This document shows positions 8,213 to 17,027 of a stretch of DNA of 64,000 nucleotides, in pieces. The stretch spans positions 930,001 to 994,000 of the forward strand of contig NC_014934.1 in assembly GCF_000186265.1 (NCBI RefSeq), written 5' to 3'. A program made the translations under genes and the position numbers. The notes beneath the pieces were generated by a model. It searched no databases and was not told where the DNA came from. It saw only the letters and a list, made by a program, of their open reading frames with translations. Numbering within the stretch: position 1 is the stretch's first letter; every line of letters begins with the position of its first letter. The stretch is from Cellulophaga algicola DSM 14237 (lineage in GTDB: Bacteria > Bacteroidota > Bacteroidia > Flavobacteriales > Flavobacteriaceae).

Positions 8213-9607
8213 TTATTTTTCTTTAACTAATTTTTCTGTAGCTAGATAAAAATTCTCAATAAATCTATTCTCTATACCTGATGCCTTATTAACTGCTCTT
8301 GACGTCTTACTTAAATTTTCTGTAAAACGCTCGTAATTACTTCTTCCTTGAAAAAAGCCGCCATTTTTGAGTTGTATGCCTTTTACACTATCTAAAATAT
8401 TGGAATTGTTTTCCTCTAAAGTAAAAGGAGAGAAACCTCGTTCATTAGCACTCATTTGATTTAACCATGCCCAATATTCATCATTAAAACTTCTCAGCTT
8501 GACGTAAAAATCTCCACTCAAAAAAGATGAATTTATTCCTAACGTTGAAGCAAAATTCATATCTAGATTATTTTTCAATTGCTTTTTTAAATATAGATGA
8601 AAGAGATAATATTGCGTTAATGGCTTAAATACTGTACCTTTTGTTCCTTCATTCAAATCATTAAAAGTGATATTATTGGTGTCATTCTCAATACCAAATT
8701 CTTTTACGACTCTCTCATCTCCTATATTAGAATTTGCAAAATTTAAAACTGCCAATGCAGAAGCTAACTCTATAAAGTGAGCATCATTTTTTTGCAAAGT
8801 GCTACCTTCATTGTTTTCATAATCTTTATGTAAACTATCACCTATGTAATACATAGCATTTACATCATTATTAACTCCATGTTGATAGTAGCGTAGCGCT
8901 GCTTTCGTTTTAGAAACAAATGTTGATTTTTCAATATCGCTCTCTTGATCCTTTTTAACACCAAAATAAGGCAGCACAGATATCGCTCCAATAGGAGCTT
9001 CACGTAATAATGCAAAGTTATCCAAGGCTACATCCGCAGATCTGATGTTTTTAAGGAGTAGTGGAAAACCAGAAGCACCAGTACCTCCAAAAATTGAAGA
9101 CACAATAAAAATTTTATCGCCTTGAGAAAAACTACTTGCAAAAGAAGCAAAATCTTCTGACTGGTTAAATTGGTTAAGAACAACACTACCCATGTTTGGA
9201 TTGCCTTTGAAACCCACTTCCATATCTGCATTTAGGTTTTTCTCACTGAATAATAATGATATTAAGGCTTTGTTCTTTTTATCTAAGGTAGAATACTCTA
9301 TAAACTCTTTAAATTTTTTGTTGGAGTTCTGTATTCTTATATTAAAATTAGGAGTAAGCGATTCTATTGGGGTTTTGAAGAATTCATTCTTTGCTTCATT
9401 ATCAAAATTCAATTCTTTTCTGATAGCTTGATATTTTCTAAGAACATCTGTACTTCTGCTTACATCACCGTTGGCTGCATCTGGATCAATTAAGATAGGA
9501 ACAATAGTATCACTATTACAGCCAACACCGCTAGCTAGCAAAAAAGTTAATGATTTTAAAACTCGTGCACCAGTACCACCGATGCCAAAAATATACAGTT
9601 TAGACAT
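8213..9607 (-). CDS. Tubulin/FtsZ-superfamily GTPase (Tubulin_2/FtsZ-like type)
   Basis: 464 residues. The N-terminus is a Rossmann-type loop, FGIGGTGARVLKSL (residues 7-20), then ILIDPDAAN (38-46). The tubulin signature loop is present as FGGTGASGFP (173-182), equivalent to GGGTGSG of tubulin and FtsZ. The region after about 210 differs from FtsZ. No membrane segment is seen. It resembles the tubulin-like (Tubulin_2) family that Makarova and Koonin described as FtsZ-like proteins linked to vWA and OmpA-family genes and proposed to act in membrane remodelling; the neighbours here fit. It sits between a small membrane protein gene (12-base gap) and the actin/Hsp70-like gene. GTP binding is well supported; polymer formation is inference. 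Confidence 0.8.
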   Translation of the reverse strand: MSKLYIFGIGGTGARVLKSLTFLLASGVGCNSDTIVPILIDPDAANGDVSRSTDVLRKYQAIRKELNFDNEAKNEFFKTPIESLTPNFNIRIQNSNKKFKEFIEYSTLDKKNKALISLLFSEKNLNADMEVGFKGNPNMGSVVLNQFNQSEDFASFASSFSQGDKIFIVSSIFGGTGASGFPLLLKNIRSADVALDNFALLREAPIGAISVLPYFGVKKDQESDIEKSTFVSKTKAALRYYQHGVNNDVNAMYYIGDSLHKDYENNEGSTLQKNDAHFIELASALAVLNFANSNIGDERVVKEFGIENDTNNITFNDLNEGTKGTVFKPLTQYYLFHLYLKKQLKNNLDMNFASTLGINSSFLSGDFYVKLRSFNDEYWAWLNQMSANERGFSPFTLEENNSNILDSVKGIQLKNGGFFQGRSNYERFTENLSKTSRAVNKASGIENRFIENFYLATEKLVKEK

Positions 9608-9619
9608 AATTATTTTTTT

Positions 9620-10024
9620 TTAAAATGGAACATGTGAAGAATTTGTGCTTTTCCACTTTATAAGAATAGAAAAGAGGAACATAATTAAAATTGACCAAAC
9701 TAGATTTGTTACGGAGAAGATGACAGTTTCTACTCTATAAGCAGCAGGGTCTATTCCCACCCCATAAAAACTATTTTCAACGGTAATAAATGCTAAGCCA
9801 AATGCTATTAGTCCTACACCAAACAACCATGTTATCCAAACCCAAAGCTTACTGGTTTTTGGTCTATCTATAACATAATAATAAACAGCAGTTAAAACTA
9901 GAACAGTAGGTAGTGTGTATAGTACAATAACTGTATTAAAGTCATTACTAAACATAATATCAGAAAATGCCCCGAGGTAATTAAAACCCCATACTTCATA
10001 AAAATTTGCTATTAGATCTTTCAT
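9620..10024 (-). CDS. Three-helix inner membrane protein, unknown family
   Basis: 134 residues with three probable membrane helices (about 31-51, 59-80 and 98-122) and a short polar C-terminus. No enzyme motif is visible. The start overlaps the end of the vWA-like gene by 4 bases (ATGA type) and the tubulin-like gene follows after 12 bases, so it belongs to the operon. It could be the membrane receptor for the cytoplasmic GTPase. Confidence 0.65.
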   Translation of the reverse strand: MKDLIANFYEVWGFNYLGAFSDIMFSNDFNTVIVLYTLPTVLVLTAVYYYVIDRPKTSKLWVWITWLFGVGLIAFGLAFITVENSFYGVGIDPAAYRVETVIFSVTNLVWSILIMFLFSILIKWKSTNSSHVPF

Positions 10025-11502
10025 TTTCTTTTTTTACTTTTTGATATGATTAATAGTATAAGTCCAATAAATCCTCCTATAAATAAAACAGCTACTACTA
10101 TACCACCAAAAGAGCTAGATTTTTCTTTATAAATAGGAATACTTACCGTAAAATATTGTTCTTTCTTAGTAACTTGTAGATAGGCTTCTGATACACCTCT
10201 AATGAGATAAACTAGTCCAAAAGTTTTTAGTTGGTCTCTGGGGTTATTAACTAAATTTGTATCATCGTCAAGACTAGACGTACTAACCCAATCCGGTATA
10301 TTACTTCTTAACTCAAAATCTAAACTAGTAACATTACCCTTCTTAGCTTTAAATACAAAAACATGAGATGGAGTAAAGTCCAAATGAAGTAAATCTGCAG
10401 GAGAAAAAACCACAGCTCGCCCATCCTTAAAATGTATTTCACCGTCTAGAACAGTCGCAATTTCTTTAAGTTCAAACCCCTTATTATTTAAGATATAATT
10501 TTGAAGATTGGTTTTGTAATCATCAGAGATTTTTAGGTTAGCTAAGTCTACCGCAACCGCAATTTCAATATTATCATTACTTCTACCTCCTTCTTCTACT
10601 TCTATACTCCTTACCTGTTTTACATTTACTCCTGTTCTAACCGGCTTCAGTCTACCTTTATTTAATGTAGCTGTCAACACGGAAAAATCCTTGACAGCAA
10701 AATCTTCTTCTGTCAATAAATATTCATTGGTAAAACCAGCGTAATTCCTAAATTTTTCATTCAGTTTACTACTAAAAGCATTTACATTTTTCTGTCCCCC
10801 GATAACCGCATAATAATAGGGTCGCTTAACCTGTAAAAAACTTGCCTGGTTATTATAGTCATAATACAAACCATCAAATTCACTTATAAACTGATATATA
10901 TTGGTAGTCAAATCCTGTCCTTTTTTACTCGCAGACAAAAAAACGTCTTTAGTCAACGCTTGTTGCTCTCCCAATAATTCAATACTTTTCTCTCCTTTAA
11001 TTGAATAAATAAAGTCGGAAAGTAAAATGGATATACTATTATCTTCAATTTCAGAAGTAACCTGTTTAAAAATATTATTTAAATTACTTGACCCTGTTTG
11101 TCCTATTTTAATAGAATAAGGACTTAATTTATTTGCAAAACCAGTAAGCTCTGATTTAATGGGACTTTTATGAATCTTACTATTTATAAAATAAACCTCA
11201 ATATTCTGTTCATCATAAAAATATTTTAAATCAACTAATAAGTTATGTAAGGCATCTTTTAATTGCGTAGGCCCTTTAACATAGCCAAACATACTTCCAG
11301 AATTTTCTATATAAATTTTAATTTTAAGATTTACCGTATCACTAACGTTTGCAGCTATTGGTTGCGCTCCCTCGTTTATTAGATCAGATTTATTGGTAAT
11401 AACTGACGGTGGATTATCAGCGTCTCTTGCTTTCCGATTACAAGAAACAATGCACACAATAAGTAAACTAAGTAAAAATGACTTTAAAAGTTGTGGTTTC
11501 AT
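10021..11502 (-). CDS. vWA-like lipoprotein with C-terminal membrane anchor
   Basis: First gene of the ten-gene operon, 493 residues. A lipoprotein signal ends at Cys21 (CIVSC). A von Willebrand A-like domain starts near 60: IKIYIENSGSMFG (60-73) is a MIDAS-like site with Glu66 where Asp is usual, and SILLSDFIY near 158 supplies the distal Asp. A possible beta-rich region follows, and a strong membrane helix (about 463-486) ends in KSKKRK. With both a lipid anchor and a C-terminal helix, most of the protein should lie in the periplasm, tethered at both ends. vWA domains usually bind partners through a metal ion. It has been reported as a partner of FtsZ-like genes in a predicted membrane-remodelling system, which fits here. 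Confidence 0.7.
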   Translation of the reverse strand: MKPQLLKSFLLSLLIVCIVSCNRKARDADNPPSVITNKSDLINEGAQPIAANVSDTVNLKIKIYIENSGSMFGYVKGPTQLKDALHNLLVDLKYFYDEQNIEVYFINSKIHKSPIKSELTGFANKLSPYSIKIGQTGSSNLNNIFKQVTSEIEDNSISILLSDFIYSIKGEKSIELLGEQQALTKDVFLSASKKGQDLTTNIYQFISEFDGLYYDYNNQASFLQVKRPYYYAVIGGQKNVNAFSSKLNEKFRNYAGFTNEYLLTEEDFAVKDFSVLTATLNKGRLKPVRTGVNVKQVRSIEVEEGGRSNDNIEIAVAVDLANLKISDDYKTNLQNYILNNKGFELKEIATVLDGEIHFKDGRAVVFSPADLLHLDFTPSHVFVFKAKKGNVTSLDFELRSNIPDWVSTSSLDDDTNLVNNPRDQLKTFGLVYLIRGVSEAYLQVTKKEQYFTVSIPIYKEKSSSFGGIVVAVLFIGGFIGLILLIISKSKKRK

Positions 11503-11762
11503 TTAGTTATTAAATTTGGTTAGATTTAATTTGAGGATAAAGAAACTAATAGTAAAAATAACATCACTGCGGTTTTCCGCAGTCCTAGTGCTTTTTTTCA
11601 ATAACCCCCTAGTTTTAAAGGGAATTAACCGTTAAAAATTTAGATTTTTTTATCAAAAAAGAATTAAATCTATTGCAATGTGGAAAACCGCAGTCTTATT
11701 TCTAAAATAATAACCTCTTTTGTATTGCATTAAGAACAAACCAGATAAATAATCAAATAACG
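11503..11762. promoter_or_regulatory. Divergent intergenic region with inverted repeat pair
   Basis: It separates the ten-gene operon from the PD-(D/E)XK gene. A hairpin at 11566-11583 has 7-bp arms ACTGCGG and CCGCAGT around TTTT. A second site at 11682-11694 (GGAAAACCGCAGT) is the exact inverted copy of 11566-11578. The arrangement could be a pair of operators or a remnant of a short palindromic repeat. I find no clear TAnnTTTG promoter for either gene. Confidence 0.45.
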
Positions 11763-12335
11763 ATGAAACTACCCAGCTTTTTTATTGACGACTCAGATTC
11801 TATGAAATATGAAGAAACCATAGATTTTTTTATGTCATGGACCATTCGCTGTGCCGATAGTAAATACTTAAATGGCAGCAATAAAACCTATGACAGATCA
11901 CGATTGATACTTAGTAAACTATTACATTTTGAAAATGCTGAAGGGTTGCTATTTTCTGATATAAAAGTTTGGAAACAATTTGAGAATATAGATTTATGGG
12001 TTGAACTAAAAGTTAATGATCAAGACTATGCACTTATTATCGAGAATAAAATGTATTCTAAGATTCATTCAAACCAATTGGGTAGGTATCAAAAAATAGC
12101 TGAAGAACATTATAAAAATGATCCTTCTAGAATTATCATATACGTTCTTTTACGACCAGATTATGAGCTTGAAAAACAAGATAGACCTCTGGTTATTCTT
12201 ACCGCATTCAATGCTGTAAACCTAGAAGAACTAGCAGACTGTTTAGAAGAAAAAAGAACAGGACATGATCTGTTTGATGAATTCTGGTTTAACTGGACAC
12301 TGGACAGCAAAGAAAAACGAGAGAAAAAAATATAA
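11763..12335 (+). CDS. PD-(D/E)XK nuclease-superfamily protein
   Basis: 190 residues with the core of the PD-(D/E)XK restriction-nuclease fold: Asp77 in ENIDLWVEL, Glu94 and Lys96 in IIENKMYSK, and a helix with QLGRYQ (105-110), typical of the PDDEXK_4-type family. These residues bind metal and cut DNA in characterised relatives. There is no signal peptide. It stands alone between the tubulin/actin operon and the type I restriction genes, so it may be a solitary defence nuclease or an accessory of either system. It is about half the usual length of full PDDEXK_4 proteins, so it may be a minimal form. Confidence 0.75.
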   Translation: MKLPSFFIDDSDSMKYEETIDFFMSWTIRCADSKYLNGSNKTYDRSRLILSKLLHFENAEGLLFSDIKVWKQFENIDLWVELKVNDQDYALIIENKMYSKIHSNQLGRYQKIAEEHYKNDPSRIIIYVLLRPDYELEKQDRPLVILTAFNAVNLEELADCLEEKRTGHDLFDEFWFNWTLDSKEKREKKI

Positions 12336-12428
12336 CTAATTAGTATCGTATTCCATTCACAATTACCCCTGATTTTTAATCTAAACTGCTATCTTTAAAC
12401 TCTAATTTAAGTACAACAAACCAAATTA

Positions 12429-14009
12429 ATGACAGCACAAAAAGCACAGCTAGAACAGCAACTCTGGAATATTGCCAACACCCTACGTGGCAAGATGGAT
12501 GCCGATGATTTTAGAGACTATATATTAGGGTTCATTTTCTACAAATACCTGAGTAAGAAAATGGAGTTATATGCCAATATTATTTTAAAACCAGATCAGT
12601 TAACTTTTGATGATATATAAGGGCATGAAAGTGAAGAAATTCTTATCAAAGAAATAAAAAGTGCGGCTTTAGATAAATTAGGATACTTCTTAAAACCCTC
12701 AGAATTATTTAGCGAGCTTGCTCGCAGAGGAAATGCTGGCGGTAAAAGTCAGTTTATATTGGGTGATCTTGCCAAGGTATTGAGTCATATAGAGCAAAGT
12801 ACTATGGGCACGGAAAGCGAAGATGACTTTGGGAATCTTTTTGAAGATTTGGACCTTACCAGCTCTAAACTGGGGAAATCTGAGAATGATAAAAATGAAC
12901 TGATTGTAAAAGTACTTAGCCATTTAGATGAGATAGATTTTGACCTAGAAAACACGGAGAGTGATGTTTTGGGTGATGCCTATGAATACCTTATTGGGCA
13001 ATTTGCTAGTGGTGCAGGTAAAAAAGCAGGCGAGTTTTATACCCCACAACAAGTCTCCAACATTTTAGCACAATTAGTAACCGTAGGTAAAGACAAACTT
13101 AAATCTGTTTATGATCCTACCTGTGGTTCTGGCTCTTTGTTATTACGTGTTGCCAAACAAGTAAAAGAGGTTAGTGCTTTTTATGGGCAAGAAATGAACC
13201 CTACTACCTATAACTTGTGTAGGATGAATATGATTATGCATGATGTTCATTACAAAAAGTTTGATATTAAAAACGAAGATACCCTAGAACGCCCCCAACA
13301 TTTAGACGAGCGTTTTGAGGCTATTGTAGCCAACCCACCTTTTTCTGCAAAGTGGAGCGCTAGCCCGCTGTTTATGACCGATGACCGTTTTTCTAACTAC
13401 GGAAAACTAGCACCAAGCAGCAAGGCAGATTTTGCTTTTGTACAACACATGGTACACCAATTGGCAGACAATGGTACTATGGCATTGGTATTACCACACG
13501 GGGTTTTATTCCGTGGTGCTGCAGAAGGGCATATACGCAAGTACTTAATTAAAGATTGTAATTATTTAGATGCGGTGATTGGCTTACCGGCAAACATATT
13601 TTATGGCACCAGTATCCCTACCTGTATTTTAGTGTTGAAAAAGCAAAGAACTAATAAAAAAGAGGTCTTGTTTATTGATGCCAGCCAGCATTTTGAAAAA
13701 GTAAAAACGCAAAATGTATTGCGTGAAGAAGATATAGCCAAACTACTTACCACCTATAAAGACTATACAAACGGAGAGTTTGATACTGCTAGTCTAGAAA
13801 AGTACAGCCATGTAGCACAGCTCTCTGAAATTGCAGAAAATGATTATAATTTAAACATCCCAAGGTATGTAGATACGTTTGAGGAAGAAGAACCTATAGA
13901 TCTAGAAGCCGTAAGTAAAGAATTACAAGAAATTGCCCAACAAAGCAAAAGCACAGACGCCACCATTGCGGACTTCTGTAAGCAATTAGGCATAAATACT
14001 CCGTTTTAA
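12429..14009 (+). pseudogene. hsdM: Type I restriction methylase subunit (HsdM), interrupted by in-frame stop
   Basis: A type I N6-adenine methyltransferase subunit. The first 63 codons give the HsdM N-terminal domain (QLWNIANTLRGKMDADDFRDY). A TAA at 12618-12620 then stops the frame, but translation in the same frame continues at once (GHESEEILIKEIKSAALDKLGYFL, written with the stop removed) through to 14009, with no frameshift. The SAM-binding motif is in DPTCGSGSLLLRV and the catalytic motif is NPPF. One base change would restore a 526-residue protein. The only downstream start before the methylase core is a poor TTG at 12759, which loses about 110 residues. Either this is a true loss of function, a readthrough site or a sequence error. 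hsdS overlaps its stop by one base. Confidence 0.85.
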
Positions 14010-15292
14010 TGGCAGCGCATACAGATAAAGCACAAATACTTGTTCCAAAACTCCGTTTTAAAGAGTTTGATGGAGAGTGGAGAATGTCACAATTTGGTAA
14101 ACTTTATAAATTTTATACAACCAATTCATTTTCTAGAGATAAATTAAATTATGAAAGTGGAAAAGTAAAAAATATCCATTATGGGGATATTCACACCAAA
14201 TTCCAATCTTATTTTTATTTAAATAATGAATATGTACCTTTTGTTAATGATGACCTAGATTTATCAAAAATAAAAGATGAAGCCTTTTGCAAAATAGGCG
14301 ATTTAATAATTGCAGATGCATCCGAAGATTATGCAGACATTGGAAAAACAATTGAAATTATTGACATCAATGACGAAAAAGTAATAGCTGGTCTTCATAC
14401 CTTTTTAGCTAGACCTTTTTCTAAAGAAACTTATATTGGTTTCATTAGTTATTTATTGAAGTCATGGAATTTGCGAAAACAAATTATGACAATAGCCCAA
14501 GGAACAAAAGTACTAGGTTTGTCTATGGGTAGATTTTCACAATTAAAACTAAACACACCCTCCCTCCCCGAACAACAAAAAATAGCTTCTTTTTTAAGTG
14601 CGGTAGATGAAAAAATACAGCAACTCAATAAAAAGAAAACCCTTTTAGAGCAGTACAAAAAAGGGGTCATGCAACAATTGTTTTCTGGTGATTTACGATT
14701 TAAAGACGAGAATGGCGGCGACTTTCCGGATTGGGAGGAGAATAAACAACTAGGAACTTTGACTTATAAAGTTGGAAAGAAAAATAAAAATAATATTCAG
14801 TATCCTATTTATTCAATAAACAACCAGGAGGGCTTTAGGCCTCAATCGGAACAGTTTGATGGTTTGGATAGTAATGACAGAGGATATGATATCAGCTTGT
14901 ATAAGATTGTAGACGCAGAAACCTTTGCTTATAATCCTGCTAGAATAAATGTTGGTTCTATTGGGTATAGTTATGATTTGAAAAGAGTCATTGTTAGCTC
15001 TCTATATGTTTGTTTCAAAACCAAGGATACTCTAGAGGATTTGTTCCTTTTGGCTTATTTAGATACTTATAGTTTTCAAAAGGATATTTTAAGATATGAA
15101 GAGGGTGGTGTAAGACAGTATTTGTTCTACGACAATTTCTCTCATATCAAAATACCATTACCAACTACTCAAGAACAACAAAAAATAGCCAATTATTTAT
15201 CGGCCATTGACACTAAAATAGAAACCGTAAACCAACAAATAAACAAAACACAAGCCTTTAAAAAAGGGCTGTTGCAGGGAATGTTTGTGTAG
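14009..15292 (+). CDS. hsdS: Type I restriction specificity subunit (HsdS)
   Basis: 427 residues with two target-recognition domains, each followed by a conserved spacer helix: LPEQQKIASFLSAVDEKI near 187-204 and TQEQQKIANYLSAIDTKI near 389-406. This twofold architecture is that of HsdS, where each half reads one part of a split target site and the helices set the spacing. It is complete and joined to hsdM by a TAATG overlap. The target sequence cannot be read from the protein. It needs HsdM and HsdR to work, so the stop in hsdM matters for it. Confidence 0.9.
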   Translation: MAAHTDKAQILVPKLRFKEFDGEWRMSQFGKLYKFYTTNSFSRDKLNYESGKVKNIHYGDIHTKFQSYFYLNNEYVPFVNDDLDLSKIKDEAFCKIGDLIIADASEDYADIGKTIEIIDINDEKVIAGLHTFLARPFSKETYIGFISYLLKSWNLRKQIMTIAQGTKVLGLSMGRFSQLKLNTPSLPEQQKIASFLSAVDEKIQQLNKKKTLLEQYKKGVMQQLFSGDLRFKDENGGDFPDWEENKQLGTLTYKVGKKNKNNIQYPIYSINNQEGFRPQSEQFDGLDSNDRGYDISLYKIVDAETFAYNPARINVGSIGYSYDLKRVIVSSLYVCFKTKDTLEDLFLLAYLDTYSFQKDILRYEEGGVRQYLFYDNFSHIKIPLPTTQEQQKIANYLSAIDTKIETVNQQINKTQAFKKGLLQGMFV

Positions 15293-15310
15293 AAAATATG
15301 AAAGACTATT

Positions 15311-15445
15311 GCGCATGCTTTTTGTATTATATTTTATTTTGCGCACGTTTTTTTAATCTAGCGCACGTTTTTAATGTTAATTTTTGCGCACGTTTATTTT
15401 ATTTAACATAATAATGCGCACGTTTATTTTATTTTGCGCACACTT
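15311..15445 (+). repeat. Array of six GCGCAC boxes before fic
   Basis: Six copies of a GCGCAYG-type box, each followed by a T-rich tail such as GCGCACGTTTATTTTATTT, start at 15311, 15341, 15361, 15386, 15416 and 15436. The spacings are 30, 20, 25, 30 and 20 bases, all multiples of five and close to whole or half turns of the helix. The last copy overlaps the fic promoter. The first and last are degenerate. This fits a stacked protein-binding array better than a chance repeat; binding protein unknown. Confidence 0.7.
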
Positions 15446-15460
15446 TTTTAGTTATATTTG
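15433..15460 (+). promoter_or_regulatory. Bacteroidota-type promoter of fic-hsdR
   Basis: TTTG at 15433-15436 and TATATTTG at 15453-15460 match the -33 TTTG and -7 TAnnTTTG consensus; the 16-base spacer is slightly short. The start codon lies 25 bases beyond the -7 box. The -33 box is inside the last GCGCAC repeat, so binding to the array should affect transcription. Confidence 0.6.
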
Positions 15461-15485
15461 AGTATAACGTATAGAATATTAAACC

Positions 15486-17027
15486 ATGGAAATAGAGATC
15501 CCATCAATTAAAACATCCGTATTTCAAGGTAACACCACACCTGAAAACGGGAAAATAGTGGGTTATGGTGCCATTATAGAAAAATTGAAGTTACCCATAC
15601 CATTTCCAAATACATTAGCGCTTATTACTGAAAAAAGTAAAAAATACAATACCGATTATTGGAAAGTTTTTCCAGCTTCATACCAACCAGAAGAAACCTT
15701 ATATAAACAACTCGTATTTGCAATTAAATATGAGGGCATTAACCTTTTAGTGTTTAAAGCGCTATTTAATAAGGCCTCTAAAAATGAAATACAAGCTATT
15801 TTAAATATAGAGCCAATGGGCCAATACAGCCGAAAAATTTGGTTTTTATACGAATGGCTGCAACAAGAGGAAATTAATGTATCGGTAGATTTAAAAAAAC
15901 GTAAATACATTCCTCTATTAGATACTAAAATACAATACGCAATAAAAGGAGAGGAATCCGTAAGACAAAAAATTATAAACAACCTTCCTGGGACAAAAGA
16001 CTTTTGCCCATTACTATTTAAAACAGCTAAGCTAGAAGCACATATAAATGCTAATATCTCTGGCAAGAAAAATGTATTCCTCAATACTATTCATAAAGAT
16101 GTTTTACAAAGAGCATCTTCTTTTTTATTGTTAAAAGATTCTAAAGCTTCATTTACCATAGAAGGCGAAAATCCCGCAAATAATAGGGCAATGCGTTGGG
16201 GAAAGGCTATTGGTCAAGCAGGTCAAAAACCATTAAGTATTGAGGAGTTACTTCGCCTACAACAAATAGTTATAGAAAACAGTAGATTTATAGCAATGGG
16301 ATTGCGAAAAAAAGGAGGTTTTGTTGGAGAACATGACCGCGCCACAGGCGAACCTATTCCGGACCATATTTCCGCCAAAGAAGAAGATGTTGAACAATTA
16401 TTAAAAGGATTAATTGCTACCAATGAAGCATTGCAGGATGATACCTATGATGCCGTGTTAGCAGCAGCTACCATAGCATTTGGCTTTGTTTTTATTCACC
16501 CTTTTGTTGATGGAAATGGCCGTTTACACCGGTATATTATTCATCATATTTTGGCAAAAAAAGAATTTACACAACAGGGTGTTATTTTCCCTGTATCGTC
16601 ATCAATACTGGACCACATTGATGATTATAAAACCGTTTTAGAATCGTATTCACATCCCTTATTGGATCATATTGAATGGAAAGAAACCGAAGATCATAAT
16701 GTAGAAGTTACAAATGATACTATAGATCTTTACCGTTATTTTGACGCAACTAAACAAGCGGAATTTTTATATGATTGTGTGGAAGATACTTTAGAACGTG
16801 TTATTCCGGAAGAAGTAATCTATTTACAAAACTATGATGCCTTTAAAAGATATATAGATAACCATTTTGAAATGCCGGATAAAATGGTTGCTATACTGGT
16901 TCGTTTTTTAGAGCAAAATGATGGGGTATTATCAAAAAGAGCTTTAAAAAAGGAATTTTTAGCGTTAACAGAGAAAGAAATTAAGGAAATCGAAACAAAT
17001 TATAATAGCATTTTTTTAGAAGCATAA
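15486..17027 (+). CDS. Fic-domain protein (putative AMPylase)
   Basis: 513 residues. The Fic motif HPFVDGNGR (338-346) is complete, including the catalytic His and the anion-binding loop. SFTIEG (222-227) matches the (S/T)xxxE(G/N) inhibitory motif, so this is a class II Fic protein that blocks its own ATP site through the Glu. Residues before about 190 and after 400 are of unknown function; the last 80 may be a helical DNA- or target-binding part. Fic enzymes transfer AMP or other nucleotides to proteins. It lies between hsdS and hsdR, and hsdR begins at the base after its stop codon, so the two are cotranscribed. Fic-type genes are often found inside type I restriction operons, but their job there is not settled. 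Confidence 0.88.
   Translation: MEIEIPSIKTSVFQGNTTPENGKIVGYGAIIEKLKLPIPFPNTLALITEKSKKYNTDYWKVFPASYQPEETLYKQLVFAIKYEGINLLVFKALFNKASKNEIQAILNIEPMGQYSRKIWFLYEWLQQEEINVSVDLKKRKYIPLLDTKIQYAIKGEESVRQKIINNLPGTKDFCPLLFKTAKLEAHINANISGKKNVFLNTIHKDVLQRASSFLLLKDSKASFTIEGENPANNRAMRWGKAIGQAGQKPLSIEELLRLQQIVIENSRFIAMGLRKKGGFVGEHDRATGEPIPDHISAKEEDVEQLLKGLIATNEALQDDTYDAVLAAATIAFGFVFIHPFVDGNGRLHRYIIHHILAKKEFTQQGVIFPVSSSILDHIDDYKTVLESYSHPLLDHIEWKETEDHNVEVTNDTIDLYRYFDATKQAEFLYDCVEDTLERVIPEEVIYLQNYDAFKRYIDNHFEMPDKMVAILVRFLEQNDGVLSKRALKKEFLALTEKEIKEIETNYNSIFLEA

Noticed and set aside
12759-14009. Separate methylase gene from a TTG start
   Set aside because: The frame continues directly from the 63-codon first part, and the TTG start lacks the N-terminal domain; a broken hsdM fits better.
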